Source of the DNA: Mesorhizobium neociceri | GTDB taxonomy: Bacteria > Pseudomonadota > Alphaproteobacteria > Rhizobiales > Rhizobiaceae | Direction of reading: 5' to 3' | Assembly: GCF_013520985.1 (NCBI RefSeq) | Contig: NZ_JACDTY010000001.1 | Span: 372,001 to 436,000, forward strand | Length of the DNA: 64,000 bases | Shown: one piece after another, positions 8,202 through 16,782 of the stretch | Position numbering within the stretch: the first letter of the stretch is position 1 | Layout of the letters: every line of letters begins with the position of its first letter | Made by a program: the position numbers and the translations under genes | The notes under the pieces: model-generated | The model's database searches: none | Told to the model about the DNA's origin: nothing | What the model saw: only the letters and a program-made list of their open reading frames with translations

Positions 8202-9037
8202 GAATGCTGTTCCTTCGATTTTGCAGAAGCCAGCCCAACGAGATCGAGGCTGAGAGTTCGCAATTGCTGCCTGGCCTTCGCGTCATAGGCCTGCGCGTCG
8301 GCGCGGGATTCCTTCTGGCCATCGAAATAGAGGCCGCTGCGGCCCTCCAGCGCGGGCGATGTCGCGAGGTTGAGGATGGCGTCGGCGCCGGTCTCGACCG
8401 AGCTCCACGGCGTCACGCCGGCCTGGCGGACCATGGTGGTGTTCATGTAGCTCGCCGGATGCAGGGCGTTGACGGTGACGCCGCTGCCTTTCAGCTCTCC
8501 GGCGAGGTCGATGGTGAACAGGATCTGCGCCAGCTTGCTCTGGCAATAGGCACGCGCGCCGCTGTAGCCATGGGTCAGCATGATATCGCCGAAGTCGATC
8601 GCCTGCTGGCCGGCCGAGGCAACATTGACGATGCGCGATGGCGAACTCGCCTTGAGCAGCGGCAGCAGTTCCGACGTCAGCAGGAAACCGGCGAGGTAGT
8701 TGACGGCAAAGCGCAGTTCGAAGCCATCGGCGCTGAGCTGTCGCTTGGCGCCGGCGGTGCCGATGCCTGCATTGTTGATCAGGATGTCGAGCCGGTCGGC
8801 TTTTGCGCGCACGGCCTCAGCGAGACGGCGCACCTCGGCCAGCGAGGCGAGGTCGGCGGCGAGGAACTCGGCCTTGCCGCCGGCGGCTTCGATTTCGGCG
8901 ACGGTTGCCTTGCCGCGCGCCGCATCGCGGCCATGCACCAGCACGCGCGCACCGCCGGCGCCAAGCCTTTGCGCGACGACACGGCCGACGCCGTCGGTCG
9001 AGCCGGTGATGAGGATTGTCTTGTCTTTCAGATCCAT
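8198..9037 (-). CDS. SDR family NAD(P)-dependent oxidoreductase
   Basis: A 279-residue SDR enzyme with cofactor motif GSTDGVGRVVA near 11-21, the structural NNAG, the catalytic Ser region IVNVASAG and YCQSK giving Tyr and Lys at about 154-158. It resembles retinol-dehydrogenase-like SDRs; substrate unknown. The ATG at 9037 is chosen because GGAGG lies ten bases before it; an upstream in-frame start would run through this site. It is first of a two-gene minus-strand operon and divergent from the MmyB-type regulator at 9140, which probably controls it. Confidence 0.85.
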   Translation of the reverse strand: MDLKDKTILITGSTDGVGRVVAQRLGAGGARVLVHGRDAARGKATVAEIEAAGGKAEFLAADLASLAEVRRLAEAVRAKADRLDILINNAGIGTAGAKRQLSADGFELRFAVNYLAGFLLTSELLPLLKASSPSRIVNVASAGQQAIDFGDIMLTHGYSGARAYCQSKLAQILFTIDLAGELKGSGVTVNALHPASYMNTTMVRQAGVTPWSSVETGADAILNLATSPALEGRSGLYFDGQKESRADAQAYDAKARQQLRTLSLDLVGLASAKSKEQHS

Positions 9038-9114
9038 GTCGGGAGCCTCCATATTCGCTCTGGATGACAAGATGGGGCGATCGGCGCGCCGCAAACAGTT
9101 CAAACTTTATCCTG

Positions 9115-9124
9115 GTATCGATAC
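9115..9124. promoter_or_regulatory. Palindrome between divergent SDR and regulator genes
   Basis: Perfect ten-base palindrome GTATCGATAC, 16 bases before the regulator start and 78 bases from the SDR start, next to a TATACT that could be a -10 element. Candidate operator for the adjacent HTH regulator. Confidence 0.35.
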
Positions 9125-9139
9125 TGCTATACTGAGCCC

Positions 9140-10012
9140 ATGGATGTTCCCGCGCCATCACCCGAAGACAGCCGCCGGCGCGAACTTGGCGCCTTCCTGC
9201 GCTCGCGCCGCGAGCGACTTTCGCCGTCGGCCACCGGTATCGCCGCCGGCGCCCGGCGGCGCACGCCCGGGCTGAGGCGCGAGGAGGTGGCGATGATCGC
9301 CGGCGTCGGCACGACCTGGTACACTTGGCTGGAACAGGGCAGGGACGTGCGACCTTCCGTGGAGGTGCTGACGGCGCTCTGCGAGGCCTTGCGGCTTGAC
9401 GCTGCCGAGAAGCGGCATTTGTTTACGCTGGCCGGCCGCCAGCAACCTGAGCGGCGGCGCATCACCCCGGTCAAGGTCGAAGGTCCCCTGCTGCACATGC
9501 TGCAGAGCCTGGTCCTGCAGCCGGCCTATATTGTCGGGCCGCGCTGGGATGTGCTGGCCTGGAATGCCGGAGCCGTCGCCATTTTCGGCGATTACGGCCT
9601 GCTGGAAGGCGACGCCCGCAATATCATCCATGGTGTGTTCACCGATCCGCACCGGCGCCATTTGCTGGTCGACTGGGAACAGCTGGCACGCGCAACCCTT
9701 GCGGCGTTTCGCGCCGAGAGTGCGAAATACACCGGCGATCCGGATTTCGAGCGGCTGATCGCGCTGATGATGCGCTCAAGCCCGGAGTTCCGGGAATGGT
9801 GGCCGCAGCGCGACGTGGTGCACCGGCTCTCCGGCAAGAAGTATCTGCGCCATCCGATCGCAGGCGCGATGGCGTTCGAGCATATGAGCCTGTCGATCGA
9901 TGACGGCTCGGACATGAAGCTGATCGTCTACACGCCGCTGGCCGAACAGAATTCGATCGCCAAGCTGGAAGAACTGCTGAAGGCGCAGCCGCAGGAACTG
10001 CGCAGCGCCTGA
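9140..10012 (+). CDS. MmyB-like helix-turn-helix regulator
   Basis: A 290-residue regulator. An XRE-type HTH domain (about 10-85) contains RTPGLRREEVAMIAGVGTTWYTWLEQGRD split over helices, the signature of the MmyB-like family. The C-terminal ligand-binding domain has PAYIVGPRWDVLAWNAGAVAIFGDY near 125-149. Such proteins often stand divergent from an SDR gene, as here, and may respond to a small hydrophobic ligand. The short divergent region holds a palindrome at 9115-9124. Ligand unknown. Confidence 0.88.
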   Translation: MDVPAPSPEDSRRRELGAFLRSRRERLSPSATGIAAGARRRTPGLRREEVAMIAGVGTTWYTWLEQGRDVRPSVEVLTALCEALRLDAAEKRHLFTLAGRQQPERRRITPVKVEGPLLHMLQSLVLQPAYIVGPRWDVLAWNAGAVAIFGDYGLLEGDARNIIHGVFTDPHRRHLLVDWEQLARATLAAFRAESAKYTGDPDFERLIALMMRSSPEFREWWPQRDVVHRLSGKKYLRHPIAGAMAFEHMSLSIDDGSDMKLIVYTPLAEQNSIAKLEELLKAQPQELRSA

Positions 10013-10021
10013 CGCCCAAAG

Positions 10022-10663
10022 TCAGCCTTTCGGCTTCAGTCCGTCGATAAACAACTGTTCGAGGAAGCGCGCGGCATCCTCGAAGCGGCCGTCGCCGCCG
10101 CGGTCGGCGCCGAGCACGGCACGGACCTGGACGTCGAAATCGGCATAGTGCTGCGTCGTCGCCCAGATCGAAAAGATCAGATGCCAGGGATCGGTGCGGG
10201 CAATCTTGCCGGCGCGCATCCAGCCCTTGATGACGTTGGCCTTTTCGTCGACCAGCGTTTTCAGTTCGCCTTCCAAAAGCGGCATGATGCGCGGCGCGCC
10301 TTGCAAAATCTCGTTGGCGAACAGCCGGCTCTCCCTGGGAAAATCGCGCGCCATTTCGAGCTTGCGCCTGATATAACTCCGGAGCTCGGTCAGGGGATCG
10401 CCGATGTCGTCGAGTTCGCGCAGCGGCGCTAGCCAGGTCGCCAGCAGCCGCTCCATCAGCGTCTCGTGAATATCTTCCTTACGGCGGAAGTAATAGAGCA
10501 GGTTCGGCTTCGACATCCCTGCGGCTTCGGCGATCTGGTCGATGGTCGAGCCGCGAAAGCCGTTGGTGGAGAAGACTTCGAGGGCTGCTTCCAGGATCAG
10601 CTCGCGCTTTTCCTGCTGGATGCGGGTGCGGCGAGGGGCGGAGCCTTCCATGGCGTCGGTCAT
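10022..10663 (-). CDS. rutR: TetR-type pyrimidine regulator RutR
   Basis: A 213-residue TetR regulator. The HTH domain (about 18-65) includes GSTIDQIAEAAGMSKPNLLYYFRRKEDIHETL. The ligand domain keeps strong resemblance to E. coli RutR as remembered, for example WLAPLRELDDIGDPLTELRSY, ANEILQGAPRIMPLL and HLIFSIWATTQHYADF. RutR binds uracil or thymine and releases its operators. The gene is divergent from the catabolic operon starting at 10906, and RutR-like sites lie before that operon and before preT. The start at 10663 is accepted; a Met four codons in is possible. Confidence 0.85.
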   Translation of the reverse strand: MTDAMEGSAPRRTRIQQEKRELILEAALEVFSTNGFRGSTIDQIAEAAGMSKPNLLYYFRRKEDIHETLMERLLATWLAPLRELDDIGDPLTELRSYIRRKLEMARDFPRESRLFANEILQGAPRIMPLLEGELKTLVDEKANVIKGWMRAGKIARTDPWHLIFSIWATTQHYADFDVQVRAVLGADRGGDGRFEDAARFLEQLFIDGLKPKG

Positions 10664-10690
10664 ACGGCCAAGCCTTGGCCGCGCGGGTCA

Positions 10691-10712
10691 TCTGGACCAA
10701 TTCTCTGGACCA
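10691..10712. promoter_or_regulatory. Direct repeats upstream of rutR
   Basis: Two perfect nine-base copies of TCTGGACCA (10691-10699 and 10704-10712), 13 bases apart, 28 bases before the rutR start. They contain GGACCA, close to a RutR half-site, so autoregulation is possible. Confidence 0.3.
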
Positions 10713-10796
10713 GTTTTTCTCTTACCCGTGGAGCGCACTTCGGAGGCCGCATTTCCGCTAGTAATCCCTTGACCGCCGACAGGGCGGTGCTAACGT

Positions 10797-10812
10797 TTGT
10801 CCAATCGGTCAA
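10797..10812. promoter_or_regulatory. RutR-like operator before the aminotransferase operon
   Basis: TTGTCCA, two bases, then CGGTCAA: 12 of 14 specified positions match the RutR consensus TTGACCANNTGGTCAA. It lies in the rutR/aminotransferase divergent region, 94 bases before the aminotransferase start. Confidence 0.6.
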
Positions 10813-10905
10813 AATTTGCGTAGCATGAAAACGCAGCAAAGACCAAGCGTTGGAAAGACCAAGCGTTAGCCGCACCGAAACAGGTTACAAGGGGAAGTCT
10901 TGGTC

Positions 10906-12234
10906 ATGTCCAACCGGCTGAAAGTCACGCCGAACGATCTCAGCGCATTCTGGATGCCGTTCACGGCAAACCGGCAGTTCAAACAGGCGCCACGCATGTT
11001 CGTGTCCGCCAAGGACATGCATTACACCACCAGCGATGGCCGCAAGGTGCTCGATGGCACTGCGGGTCTCTGGTGCGTCAATGCCGGCCATTGCCGACCG
11101 AAGATCACCGAGGCGATCCAGCATCAGGCAGCCGAGCTCGACTATGCGCCTGCCTTCCAGATGGGCCACCCGATCGTGTTCGAACTGGCAAACCGCCTGG
11201 TCGACATCGCGCCCAAAGGCATGGACCATGTCTTCTTCACCAATTCCGGGTCGGAATCGGTCGATACGGCGCTGAAGATGGCGATCGCCTATCACCGCGT
11301 GAAGGGCGAGGGCGCGCGCACCCGCCTGATCGGCCGCGAGCGCGGCTATCACGGCGTCAATTTCGGCGGCATTTCTGTCGGCGGCATCGTTTCCAACCGC
11401 AAGATGTTCGGCACGCTGCTCGGCGGCGTCGACCATATGCCGCATACGCATCTGCCGGAGAAGAACGCTTTCTCCAAGGGCGTGCCAGAATATGGCGCGG
11501 AGCTCGCCAACGAGCTGGAGCGTATCGTTACGCTGCATGACGCCTCAACCATCGCCGCGGTCATCGTCGAACCGGTTGCCGGTTCCACCGGCGTTATCCT
11601 GCCGCCCAAGGGCTATCTGCAGAAGCTGCGCGAAATCTGCACCAAGCACGGCATCCTGTTGATCTTCGACGAGGTCATCACCGGTTTCGGCCGTCTCGGC
11701 GCGCCGTTTGCCGCCGACTATTTCGGCGTCACGCCCGACATCATGACCACCGCCAAAGGTGTTTCCAACGGCGTCATCCCGATGGGCGCGGTGTTCGTGA
11801 AGAAGGAAATCCACGACGCCTTCATGACCGGCCCCGAGCACATGATCGAGTTCTTCCACGGCTACACCTATTCGGGCAACCCGATCGCGTGCGCCGCGGC
11901 TTTGGGCACGCTCGACACTTACAAGGAAGAGGGCCTGCTGACCCGTGGCGAGGAATTGGCGCCTTATTGGGAAGACGCGCTGCACTCGCTGAAGGGCGAG
12001 CCGCATGTCATCGACATCAGGAACATCGGCCTGATCGGCGCGATCGAACTGGCGCCGATCGCCGGCAGCCCGACCAAGCGGGCCTTTTCGGCCTTCGTCA
12101 AGGCGTTCGAGCGCGGCGCTCTGATCCGCACCACCGGCGACATCATCGCGCTGTCGCCGCCGCTGATCATCACCAAGGGCCAGATCAACGAACTGGTCGA
12201 CCATGTGCGTGAAGTGCTGAGGGCGATCGATTAA
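10906..12234 (+). CDS. Class III omega-aminotransferase, probably beta-alanine:pyruvate
   Basis: A 442-residue PLP enzyme of the class III aminotransferases. Visible signatures are the substrate-side FWMPFTANRQF near 14-24, TNSGSESVDTALKMA near 113-127, the PLP-contact IFDEVITGFGR near 255, and TTAKGVSNG with the Schiff-base Lys near 285. It closely resembles omega-amino acid:pyruvate aminotransferases, which turn beta-alanine into malonate semialdehyde, the last step of reductive pyrimidine breakdown. The ATG at 10906 has GGGGAAG eight bases upstream. First gene of the hydantoinase operon; a RutR-like site precedes it. Confidence 0.9.
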   Translation: MSNRLKVTPNDLSAFWMPFTANRQFKQAPRMFVSAKDMHYTTSDGRKVLDGTAGLWCVNAGHCRPKITEAIQHQAAELDYAPAFQMGHPIVFELANRLVDIAPKGMDHVFFTNSGSESVDTALKMAIAYHRVKGEGARTRLIGRERGYHGVNFGGISVGGIVSNRKMFGTLLGGVDHMPHTHLPEKNAFSKGVPEYGAELANELERIVTLHDASTIAAVIVEPVAGSTGVILPPKGYLQKLREICTKHGILLIFDEVITGFGRLGAPFAADYFGVTPDIMTTAKGVSNGVIPMGAVFVKKEIHDAFMTGPEHMIEFFHGYTYSGNPIACAAALGTLDTYKEEGLLTRGEELAPYWEDALHSLKGEPHVIDIRNIGLIGAIELAPIAGSPTKRAFSAFVKAFERGALIRTTGDIIALSPPLIITKGQINELVDHVREVLRAID

Positions 12235-12242
12235 CCTATCCA

Positions 12243-12280
12243 ACCAGTCGGGCGGCGGCGGGAACCGCCGCCCGACTGGT
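12243..12280 (+). terminator. Strong intercistronic hairpin
   Basis: Perfect 16-base-pair GC-rich stem with a six-base loop between the aminotransferase and amidohydrolase genes. No T run follows and the next gene starts 24 bases later, so it more likely attenuates or stabilises the message than ends it. Confidence 0.6.
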
Positions 12281-12303
12281 GATATGAAATGAGAGGACTT
12301 TGA

Positions 12304-13554
12304 ATGGCCGCACCCGGCGAGAATCTGCGAATCAATTCAGACCGTTTGTGGGATTCCATCATGGAGATGGCGAAGATCGGCCCTGGCATTGCCGGCGGCA
12401 ACAACCGCCAGACCGTGACCGACGAGGACGGCGAGGGCCGGCATCTGTTCAAGCGTTGGTGCGAGGCGGCCGGGCTCGAAATGGGCCTCGACGAGATGGG
12501 TACCATGTTTGCCCGCCGGGAAGGCGCCGATCCCAGCCTGCCGCCAGTCTATGTCGGCAGCCATCTCGATACGCAGCCGACGGGCGGCAAGTATGACGGC
12601 GTGCTCGGCGTACTCGGCGGACTGGAGATCATCCGCTCGCTCAACGATCTCGGCATCACCACCAGGCATCCGATCGTCGTCACCAACTGGACCAACGAGG
12701 AAGGCTCGCGCTTTGCCCCGGCGATGATGGCGTCCGGCGTGTTCGCCGGCGTGCTGGAGCAGGCGGACGTGTATCAGCACACCGATAAACAGGGAAAAAA
12801 ATTCGGTGAAGAGTTGGAGCGCATCGGCTGGAAAGGTACGGAGAAGGTCGGCGATCGCAAGATCCACGCCTTCTTCGAACTGCACATCGAGCAGGGGCCG
12901 ATCCTCGAGGACGAAGGCATCGACATCGGCGTCGTCACCCACGGCCAGGGGCTGAAATGGCTGCAGGTGACGCTCACCGGCAAGGAAGCGCATACCGGCT
13001 CGACGCCTATGCCCAAGCGCCGCAATGCCGGGCTCGGCATGGCCCGTGTGATCGAACTGGTGCACGAAATCGCCATGGACTATCAGCCCGACGCCGTCGG
13101 CGCGGTGGGCCACATGGAAGTGTTTCCCAACTCGCGCAACATCATCGCCGGCCGCACCGTCTTCACCATCGACATCCGCTCGCCGGAGAAGGAAGTGCTG
13201 GACGCGATGGACGGCCGCATCCGCGAAGGCATCGACACGATCTGCGAGGCGCTCGACATCCAGTACAAGGTCGAGCAGGTCGGCGCTTTCGATCCGGTGA
13301 CCTTCGATGCCGGCTGCGTCAAGGCAATCCGCGACGCCGCCGATCGGCTCGGCTATTCCCACCGCAACCTCGTCTCCGGCGCCGGTCACGACGCCTGCTG
13401 GATCAACCGCGTCGCGCCGACCGCGATGGTGATGTGCCCCTGCGTTGACGGGTTGTCACACAACGAGGCCGAGGAAATTTCGAAGGAATGGGCCGGCGCC
13501 GGCGCTGACGTGCTGTTCCATGCGGTGGTGGAGACAGCGGGGATCGTGGCGTGA
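12304..13554 (+). CDS. Zn-dependent N-carbamoyl-beta-alanine / allantoate-type amidohydrolase
   Basis: A 416-residue M20-family amidohydrolase of the HyuC/AllC/beta-ureidopropionase group. Metal ligands are in YVGSHLDTQPTGGKYDGVLG near 80-100 (His and bridging Asp), NWTNEEGSRF near 125 (Glu) and FFELHIEQGP near 193. GSTPMPKRRNAG and SGAGHDA are typical substrate and metal motifs. In this operon the likely reaction is hydrolysis of N-carbamoyl-beta-alanine to beta-alanine. Ribosome site GAGAGGA precedes the ATG. Its stop overlaps the next gene start (GTGA). Confidence 0.9.
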   Translation: MAAPGENLRINSDRLWDSIMEMAKIGPGIAGGNNRQTVTDEDGEGRHLFKRWCEAAGLEMGLDEMGTMFARREGADPSLPPVYVGSHLDTQPTGGKYDGVLGVLGGLEIIRSLNDLGITTRHPIVVTNWTNEEGSRFAPAMMASGVFAGVLEQADVYQHTDKQGKKFGEELERIGWKGTEKVGDRKIHAFFELHIEQGPILEDEGIDIGVVTHGQGLKWLQVTLTGKEAHTGSTPMPKRRNAGLGMARVIELVHEIAMDYQPDAVGAVGHMEVFPNSRNIIAGRTVFTIDIRSPEKEVLDAMDGRIREGIDTICEALDIQYKVEQVGAFDPVTFDAGCVKAIRDAADRLGYSHRNLVSGAGHDACWINRVAPTAMVMCPCVDGLSHNEAEEISKEWAGAGADVLFHAVVETAGIVA

Positions 13555-13991
13555 AGCCGCGACGCAATCTCGACGAGGATCGGACGCTCAACGTCCTGTT
13601 GGGCTGGAAGGCGGATCCGCCTCCATACCCAACATCTCTTGTCGAACGGGGCAGCATTGCCCTGGCAACGCCGTTGCGGGATCTCACCAAGGAGCAGGTG
13701 AGGCTCCTGGTCAGCCAGGGGTTCGGCCTGGAGTACGTGGTTCCGAAAGCAATCTCCATCCTGCTTGAAAACCCGCTGATAGGGGTCACGTTCTACGACG
13801 GCGATCTGCTCATAAGCTGTCTCAAGGTTCCGCAGCAATTCTGGATGGAGAACCAGCATCTGTGGGTGGAGCTTGACGGGATCTTGCGGTCGCTTGACCA
13901 AACCGTTTCGGACATTGGCAAGCACCGGCCACAATTTGACGCCGCGTGGGAGGCTTGGAACAGTCAGAACGCGAGGTCGACGAAAGCCTAG
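13551..13991 (+). CDS. CdiI-type contact-dependent inhibition immunity protein homologue
   Basis: A 146-residue protein resembling the CdiI_2 immunity family: SIALATPLRDLTKEQVRLLVSQGFGLEYVVPKA (about 35-67), NPLIGVTFYDGDLL and the FW near 108 fit the family pattern as remembered. CdiI proteins sit in the cytosol and neutralise the toxin tip of CdiA. No CdiA, CdiB or toxin fragment is visible anywhere in the window, so this is an orphan. The GTG start overlaps the amidohydrolase stop by GTGA, placing it inside the pyrimidine operon between two catabolic genes. Family call fairly good; role here unknown. Confidence 0.65.
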   Translation: MKPRRNLDEDRTLNVLLGWKADPPPYPTSLVERGSIALATPLRDLTKEQVRLLVSQGFGLEYVVPKAISILLENPLIGVTFYDGDLLISCLKVPQQFWMENQHLWVELDGILRSLDQTVSDIGKHRPQFDAAWEAWNSQNARSTKA

Positions 13992-14026
13992 GCCTGCCAG
14001 CGCGAATTTACAGGGGAAACAAGAAA

Positions 14027-15478
14027 ATGACCAAAGTCATCCGAAACGGTACCATCGTCACCGCCGATCGCACCTGGAAGGCCGATGTGCTGATGCAGCA
14101 CGGCAAGATCGTCGCCATCGGCTCGAACCTGCATGGCGACCATGAGTTCGACGCCACCGGCTGTTACATCATGCCGGGCGGCATCGATCCGCACACCCAT
14201 CTCGAAATGCCGTTCATGGGCACCTATTCGGCCGACGATTTCGAATCCGGCACGCGTGCGGCGCTCTCTGGCGGCACGACCATGGTGGTCGATTTCTGCC
14301 TGCCGGCGCCGCAGCAATCGCTGCTCGAGGCCTTGCAGATGTGGGACAACAAGACCTCGAAAGCGTCGTGCGACTACTCCTTCCACATGGCGATCACCTG
14401 GTGGGGCAAGCAGGTGTTCGACGAGATGGCCACCGTCGTCGACAAGGGCATCACCTCGTTCAAGCACTTCATGGCCTACAAGGGCGCGCTGATGGTGGAT
14501 GACGACGAGATGTATGCGTCGTTCCAGCGCTGCGCCGATCTCGGCGCGCTGCCGCTGGTGCATGCCGAAAACGGCGACGTGGTTGCGGCGCTGTCGCAGA
14601 AGCTGCTCGCCGCCGGCAACAATGGCCCCGAGGGTCATGCCTATTCGCGGCCGCCGGAAGTGGAAGGCGAGGCCACCAACCGCGCCATCATGATCGCCGA
14701 CATGGCCGGCGTGCCGCTCTATGTCGTGCACGTCTCGTGCGAGCAGAGCCACGAAGCCATCCGCCGGGCCCGCCAGAAGGGCATGCGGGTGTTCGGCGAG
14801 CCGCTGATCCAGCACCTGACGCTGGATGAGAGCGAGTATTTCGACAAGGACTGGGACCATGCGGCGCGCCGCGTGATGAGCCCGCCTTTCCGCAACAAGC
14901 TGCACCAGGATTCGCTGTGGGCCGGCCTGCAAGCGGGATCGCTGCAAGTGGTGGCGACCGACCATTGCGCCTTCACCACCAAGCAGAAGCGCAACGGCGT
15001 CGGCGATTTCACAAAAATCCCGAACGGCACCGGTGGGCTCGAAGACCGTTTGCCGGTGCTGTGGACCACCGGCGTCAACACCGGCCGGCTGACCATGAAC
15101 GAGTTCGTCGCGGTTACCTCGACCAACATCGCCAAGATCCTCAACATGTATCCGAAGAAGGGCGCCATCGTCGAAGGCGCGGATGCCGACATCGTGGTGT
15201 GGGATCCCAGCGCCAAGAAGAAGATCACGTCGAAGAAACAGCAGTCGGTGATCGACTACAACGTCTTCGAGGGCTTCGAGGTGACCGGCCTGCCGCGCTT
15301 CGTGTTTTCGCGCGGCGAACTGTCGATCGAGGAAGCCGAGGTCAAGGCCAAGCCCGGCCATGGCGAGTTCGTCGCCCGCGAGCCGAACGCGGCGGTCAAC
15401 CGGGCGCTGTCGACCTGGAAGGACATTACCGCCCCACGCAAGGTGGAACGCACCGGCATTCCGGCGACCGGGGTCTGA
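14027..15478 (+). CDS. hydA: Dihydropyrimidinase (D-hydantoinase)
   Basis: A 483-residue cyclic amidohydrolase that opens dihydrouracil or dihydrothymine to N-carbamoyl-beta-amino acids. Metal site motifs are PGGIDPHTHLEMPF near 49-62, the carboxylated Lys in FKHFMAYKGAL near 145-155, LVHAENGD near 180, YVVHVSCEQSH near 232 and VATDHCAF near 310. Length is typical. The ATG at 14027 follows AGGGGAAAC; an upstream in-frame start at 13946 would overlap the CdiI-like gene and lacks a ribosome site. It is part of the RutR-linked operon. Confidence 0.93.
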   Translation: MTKVIRNGTIVTADRTWKADVLMQHGKIVAIGSNLHGDHEFDATGCYIMPGGIDPHTHLEMPFMGTYSADDFESGTRAALSGGTTMVVDFCLPAPQQSLLEALQMWDNKTSKASCDYSFHMAITWWGKQVFDEMATVVDKGITSFKHFMAYKGALMVDDDEMYASFQRCADLGALPLVHAENGDVVAALSQKLLAAGNNGPEGHAYSRPPEVEGEATNRAIMIADMAGVPLYVVHVSCEQSHEAIRRARQKGMRVFGEPLIQHLTLDESEYFDKDWDHAARRVMSPPFRNKLHQDSLWAGLQAGSLQVVATDHCAFTTKQKRNGVGDFTKIPNGTGGLEDRLPVLWTTGVNTGRLTMNEFVAVTSTNIAKILNMYPKKGAIVEGADADIVVWDPSAKKKITSKKQQSVIDYNVFEGFEVTGLPRFVFSRGELSIEEAEVKAKPGHGEFVAREPNAAVNRALSTWKDITAPRKVERTGIPATGV

Positions 15479-15480
15479 GG

Positions 15481-15852
15481 TTGCGGAGCTCCGCAGCGCT
15501 CATCTCACTGGTCGTGGCGACCGTCATTGCCGGTCCGGCAGAAGCGGCCAGCGCGCTGGTTGGCTCCTGGGGCAACGATGCCGGCTGCGTCGTGGCAAAT
15601 GCCGGTTACCAGGACGGCGACGATTATATCGTGCTGACTGCCGAAGGCATCGAGACCTATGGCAGTGGCTGCCGGTTTGCGCAGCAATTGACCTCGGCGC
15701 CGGGTACGCAATCGCTTGATGCAACCTGTTCCGCCGAGGGCGAGGCGGGGACGACGGCTGAAACCGTGGTGGTCACCAACAGGGGCGAGGGTGGTTTCTT
15801 CGTGACCATTCCCGGTCTTGAGGAGATGGGGCCGCTGCAGCCTTGTTCATGA
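15481..15852 (+). CDS. Small secreted protein, paralogue of the next gene
   Basis: A 123-residue exported protein from a TTG start two bases after the dihydropyrimidinase stop. A signal peptide (ALISLVVATVIAGPAEA, about 6-22) ends in a PAEAAS cleavage region. The mature part has four Cys in the pattern GC, GC, TC and a final PC. It aligns along its whole length with the protein at 15870-16244 (shared GC...LT..E..., TCSAEGE against TCEAEGE, final Cys). No known family recognised. The TTG start is the best available, since no ATG or GTG gives the signal peptide. Probably periplasmic. Confidence 0.6.
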   Translation: MRSSAALISLVVATVIAGPAEAASALVGSWGNDAGCVVANAGYQDGDDYIVLTAEGIETYGSGCRFAQQLTSAPGTQSLDATCSAEGEAGTTAETVVVTNRGEGGFFVTIPGLEEMGPLQPCS

Positions 15853-15869
15853 TTTTTGGGGGAATGAGC

Positions 15870-16244
15870 ATGCGTGGTTTTAGGCTGTCTGTTGCGATGC
15901 TTGTCGTTCTGGCCGGTCAGGCTTCGGCGGCAGGGATCGACCTGTCGAAACCATACGGCGACAAATATGGCTGCATCAACCGGAACGGCCAGGAAGTCGC
16001 TGCCGATCAGATGCTGCTTTTGACCGACAAGGAATTGGTCACCGCCGCCAGCGCCTGCACCTTCACGCAGAAGCAGGCGCAGGCTAATGGTTCGCTGGTG
16101 GTGACAGCAACCTGTGAGGCGGAAGGCGAAGAGGGACAGGAGCCTACCAAGTTCACCATCGAGCGCAGCGCGAAAAGCCCCAAAAAGCTGACGATCGCCG
16201 ACGAAGACGGCAACGTCATGGGCGAAGTCTCGCGGTGCAAATGA
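15870..16244 (+). CDS. Small secreted protein, paralogue of the previous gene
   Basis: A 124-residue exported protein with signal peptide MRGFRLSVAMLVVLAGQASA and a mature domain with four Cys at positions matching the preceding protein (YGC, SAC, TCEAEGE, RC at the end). The ATG at 15870 is chosen because GGGGG lies about seven bases before it; two earlier in-frame Met codons (15843 and 15864) overlap the previous gene or that site. The pair looks like a tandem duplication. No enzyme motif is visible. Function unknown; periplasmic location inferred. Confidence 0.7.
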   Translation: MRGFRLSVAMLVVLAGQASAAGIDLSKPYGDKYGCINRNGQEVAADQMLLLTDKELVTAASACTFTQKQAQANGSLVVTATCEAEGEEGQEPTKFTIERSAKSPKKLTIADEDGNVMGEVSRCK

Positions 16245-16261
16245 CGGCGATCCCGCCAGTG

Positions 16262-16666
16262 TCAGGCGACCAGCGCATCCAGTTCCGGCAGCAGGACGAC
16301 GCTTTCCTGTTCGTTGGGATCGGTGCGGGCAATGACGGCCGAGGATGGAGCGTTGCTCAGATTGGCCGGCAGATGCGGCACGCCTGCTGGGATGTAGAAG
16401 AGGTCGCCGGCCTTGACGACGATGTGATGCTCCAGCCGGTCGCCATACCAAGTGTGGACCTCGCCAGAGAGCACGTAGATTGCCGTTTCATGGCTTTCAT
16501 GCAGGTGCGCCTTGGCGCGGGCGCCGGGCGGCAGGGTGAGCAGATGCATGCAGATGCCGGAGGAACCGACCGTTTCGGCGGCAATGCCGGCGAAATAGGT
16601 CAACCCCTGCTTGCCTTCATAAGTGCTTTCAGGGCGGATAAGGTGACAAGTGGGTTTCGGCGACAT
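16262..16666 (-). CDS. Cupin domain protein
   Basis: A 134-residue single-domain cupin. The first cupin motif HLHESHETAIYVLSGEVHTWYG (about 54-75, split here by context) gives two His and one Glu metal ligands, and the second, GDLFYIPAGVPHLPAN near 87-102, supplies the last His. Substrate unknown; small cupins often bind or isomerise small acids. The ATG at 16666 with GGAGC ten bases upstream is chosen over a longer start at 16816, which would overlap the ABC ATPase gene. It faces the opposite way to the surrounding operon. Confidence 0.8.
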   Translation of the reverse strand: MSPKPTCHLIRPESTYEGKQGLTYFAGIAAETVGSSGICMHLLTLPPGARAKAHLHESHETAIYVLSGEVHTWYGDRLEHHIVVKAGDLFYIPAGVPHLPANLSNAPSSAVIARTDPNEQESVVLLPELDALVA

Positions 16667-16782
16667 CGGCAAGGCTCCGGGCGTCGGTTGAGTGGGATTG
16701 GACGAGTGGAAAACAACATCAACGCAAATGCAACGGCATTTCATCCTGCGCAGCAGCGGCTGCGAGAGGCAGGCCATAGCCA

